DNA of 9,269 nucleotides, from contig CANNNB010000083.1 of NCBI GenBank assembly GCA_947505995.1, positions 1 through 9,269 on the forward strand, in the 5' to 3' direction. The notes under the pieces are model-generated. The model had not been told where the DNA came from, searched no databases, and worked only from the letters and a program-made list of their open reading frames with translations. The stretch is from Comamonadaceae bacterium. GTDB taxonomy: Bacteria > Pseudomonadota > Gammaproteobacteria > Burkholderiales > Burkholderiaceae. Positions 7,910-9,269 of this stretch are shown in pieces. The translations under genes and the position numbers were made by a program. Numbering within the stretch: position 1 is the stretch's first letter; every line of letters starts with the position of its first letter.

Positions 7910-8027
7910 AGCATCTCCTGAAATTGGCGTCCATCAAGAACTGCAAAGCAGTTGCGTTCGAGACGAGTATACTTTTAAGAAGCGTTTGCTTTGTGTCCAT
8001 AAACTTGTACTTTCATCAGGACAAACC
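7910..8027. promoter_or_regulatory. Divergent control region between thiolase and acyl-CoA dehydrogenase genes
   Basis: This 118-base gap must hold the promoters for both the thiolase-led minus-strand operon and the plus-strand dehydrogenase. It contains AGTATACT (7966-7973), a palindrome that could serve as a -10 element on either strand, but no good -35 stands 16-18 bases from it on either side. A weaker plus-strand pair is TTAAGA (7975-7980) with CATAAA (7998-8003) at a 17-base spacing, four of six matches each. A perfect inverted repeat lies at 7939-7953. Coordinated control of the two transcripts is inferred from this arrangement; exact promoters are not resolved. Confidence 0.55.
7939..7953. 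promoter_or_regulatory. Perfect palindrome AACTGC-AAA-GCAGTT, candidate operator
   Basis: Two perfect 6-base arms around a 3-base centre give a 15-base dyad placed between the divergent start codons, 30 bases from the thiolase ATG and 75 bases from the dehydrogenase ATG. The size and symmetry suit a dimeric repressor such as a TetR-family fatty-acid regulator. As RNA it would also form a short hairpin in the leader of the thiolase transcript. No regulator gene is in the window, so the binding protein is unknown. Confidence 0.4.
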
Positions 8028-9191
8028 ATGATCTCAAGAACTCTTTTCACACTTGAACACGAATCTTTTCGCGACAGCTTTAAACGCTTCATGGAAAAGG
8101 AAATCGCCCCTTTTCATGAAGCTTGGGAAGATCAAGGCTATGTGGATCGCGAAGTCTGGCGCAAAGCCGGCATCAATGGATTTCTGTGCATGACCCTTCC
8201 TGAGAATTATGGCGGTGCGGGTGCTGATAAACTTTATTCAGTGGTTCAAATGGAAGAGTTGGCTCGTGCAGGCTTTACGGGCATTGGTTATGGGCTGCAC
8301 AACGAAATTGTTGCGCCCTATCTTTTGAATTACGGCACTGAAGAACAGAAGCAAAAATACTTGCCAAAGTTTGCTTCTGGTGAAATGGTTGGTGCTATTG
8401 CCATGAGTGAGCCTGCGGCAGGATCAGACCTTCAGGGTGTCAAGACAAGCGCTATCAAACAAGCGGATGGATCGTATTTGCTAAACGGAAGCAAAACATT
8501 TATCACCAATGGTTGGCATGCCGATCTGGTCATCGTGGTCGCTAAAACCAATCCGAGTGAAGGCGCTAAAGGGACCAGTTTGTTTTTAATCGAACGGGGC
8601 ATGCCTGGCTTTGAAAAAGGCAAACGTTTGAAAAAATTAGGGCTCAAAGCTCAAGACACTTCAGAGTTATTTTTTGACAATGTCAAAGTGCCTGCCTCTC
8701 AATTGCTGGGAGGAGCCAACTACGAAGGCAAGGGGTTTATTTGTCTCATGGAGCAATTGCCTTGGGAGCGACTTCAAATTGCAATTAGTGCTGTAGCGGC
8801 AGCTCAAGCTGCTATTGATTGGACAATTGAATATAGCCAAGATCGTCAAGTATTTGGCAAGCCTGTGGCCAATTATCAAAACACGCGATACAAACTAGCT
8901 GAGATGCAAACTGAAGTTCAAATAGCAAGAGTCTTTGTTGACAAATGTTGTGAACTGGTTAATGAGGATCTTCTAGACACTCAGACCGCTAGCATGGCCA
9001 AATACTGGTGCACCGATCTTCAGTGCAAAGTGATGGATGAATGCGTGCAATTGCATGGTGGTTATGGCTATATGTGGGAATATCCCATCACACGAGCCTT
9101 TGCTGATGCCCGCGTACAACGAATTTATGGCGGTACCAATGAAATTATGAAAGAAGTCATTTCTAGAGGTATGGGACTTGCAGGAAAGTAA
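8028..9191 (+). CDS. Acyl-CoA dehydrogenase, long-chain / isovaleryl-type active site
   Basis: FAD flavoprotein that forms the trans-2 double bond in an acyl-CoA, the first oxidative step of beta-oxidation; 387 residues, normal length. It has an N-terminal helical domain (about 6-120), and FAD/substrate-binding strands with VGAIAMSEPAAGSDLQGVKT (121-140) and FITNGWHADLVIVVAKT (158-174). The C-terminal domain includes QDRQVFGKP (271-279) and QLHGGYGYMWEYPITRAFADARV. In medium- and short-chain enzymes the base is the Glu of IYEGT; here that motif is IYGGTNEIMKE with Gly368. The likely base is instead Glu247 in LPWERLQIA, the position used by long-chain (LCAD) and isovaleryl-CoA dehydrogenases. 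ATG at 8028-8030 has AGG 7 bases upstream. The longer in-frame start at 7875 would overlap the divergent thiolase and add non-homologous sequence. It probably supplies the dehydrogenase step for the neighbouring operon, passing electrons to electron-transfer flavoprotein encoded elsewhere. Confidence 0.95.
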   Translation: MISRTLFTLEHESFRDSFKRFMEKEIAPFHEAWEDQGYVDREVWRKAGINGFLCMTLPENYGGAGADKLYSVVQMEELARAGFTGIGYGLHNEIVAPYLLNYGTEEQKQKYLPKFASGEMVGAIAMSEPAAGSDLQGVKTSAIKQADGSYLLNGSKTFITNGWHADLVIVVAKTNPSEGAKGTSLFLIERGMPGFEKGKRLKKLGLKAQDTSELFFDNVKVPASQLLGGANYEGKGFICLMEQLPWERLQIAISAVAAAQAAIDWTIEYSQDRQVFGKPVANYQNTRYKLAEMQTEVQIARVFVDKCCELVNEDLLDTQTASMAKYWCTDLQCKVMDECVQLHGGYGYMWEYPITRAFADARVQRIYGGTNEIMKEVISRGMGLAGK

Positions 9192-9269
9192 CACTTGAAA
9201 TCAAAACGAGCGTCATCAAACTGTCAAACTTTTGAATCAAAATAACTTATAGCCCTTACGGCTAAGGCA
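9192..9269. other. Non-coding tail after acyl-CoA dehydrogenase, with small inverted repeats
   Basis: These 78 bases hold no supported gene start. TTTTGA-A-TCAAAA (9230-9242) is a 13-base dyad. Near the edge are two overlapping, mutually exclusive stem options: TAGCC with GGCTA (9250-9264), and CCTTA with TAAGG (9254-9267). Read on the minus strand, the first is followed by T-rich sequence, so it might terminate a convergent gene lying to the right; on the plus strand it might be the beginning of a terminator cut by the window edge. Confidence 0.3.

Noticed and set aside
7875..8027. 51-residue N-terminal extension of the acyl-CoA dehydrogenase
   Set aside because: It starts inside the divergent thiolase gene and is unlike the N-terminus of any acyl-CoA dehydrogenase. 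ATG at 8028 has a well-spaced AGG and gives the usual family length.

Overview
The window reads as a piece of a proteobacterial chromosome, most likely a betaproteobacterium of the order Burkholderiales. This is inferred from the protein flavour and from the common betaproteobacterial pairing of Liv-type ABC transporters with beta-oxidation genes; no rRNA or other marker gene is present to confirm it. Base composition looks close to balanced GC by eye. Coding density is very high: the longest non-coding stretch is about 118 bases, and I see no rRNA, tRNA, CRISPR array, insertion sequence or phage gene.

Layout. Seven genes run right to left on the minus strand and one runs left to right. In transcription order the minus-strand genes are: a thiolase (7909-6704), a FadJ/FadB-like fused enoyl-CoA hydratase/3-hydroxyacyl-CoA dehydrogenase (6689-4530), an AMP-forming acyl-CoA ligase of the AlkK/DmdB type (4445-2805), then the four inner components of a branched-chain-amino-acid-family ABC importer: LivG ATPase (2710-1898), LivF ATPase (1901-1185), LivH permease (1174-302) and the first 98 residues of LivM permease (296 to the left edge). 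Divergently, an acyl-CoA dehydrogenase of the long-chain/isovaleryl class runs on the plus strand (8028-9191). The 118-base gap between the thiolase and the dehydrogenase is a shared divergent control region containing a perfect 6-3-6 palindrome.

How the genes fit together. The importer would bring an organic acid into the cell, the ligase would make its CoA thioester, and the dehydrogenase, the bifunctional hydratase/dehydrogenase and the thiolase supply the four steps of one beta-oxidation turn. The locus therefore looks like a self-contained uptake-activation-degradation cassette for a carboxylic acid, comparable in gene content to the pim operon of Rhodopseudomonas (dicarboxylate degradation) plus a transporter. 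The actual substrate cannot be read from the sequence. The periplasmic binding protein (LivK-type) that would define uptake specificity is not in the window, and neither is a regulator.

Regulation. A strong sigma70-like promoter (CTGACA, 17-base spacer, TATATT) lies just upstream of livG, behind a small hairpin that follows the ligase stop codon. The transporter genes can thus probably be expressed separately from the beta-oxidation genes, although all seven may also be read from the divergent region. The liv genes are tightly packed (4-base ATGA overlap, then gaps of 10 and 5 bases).
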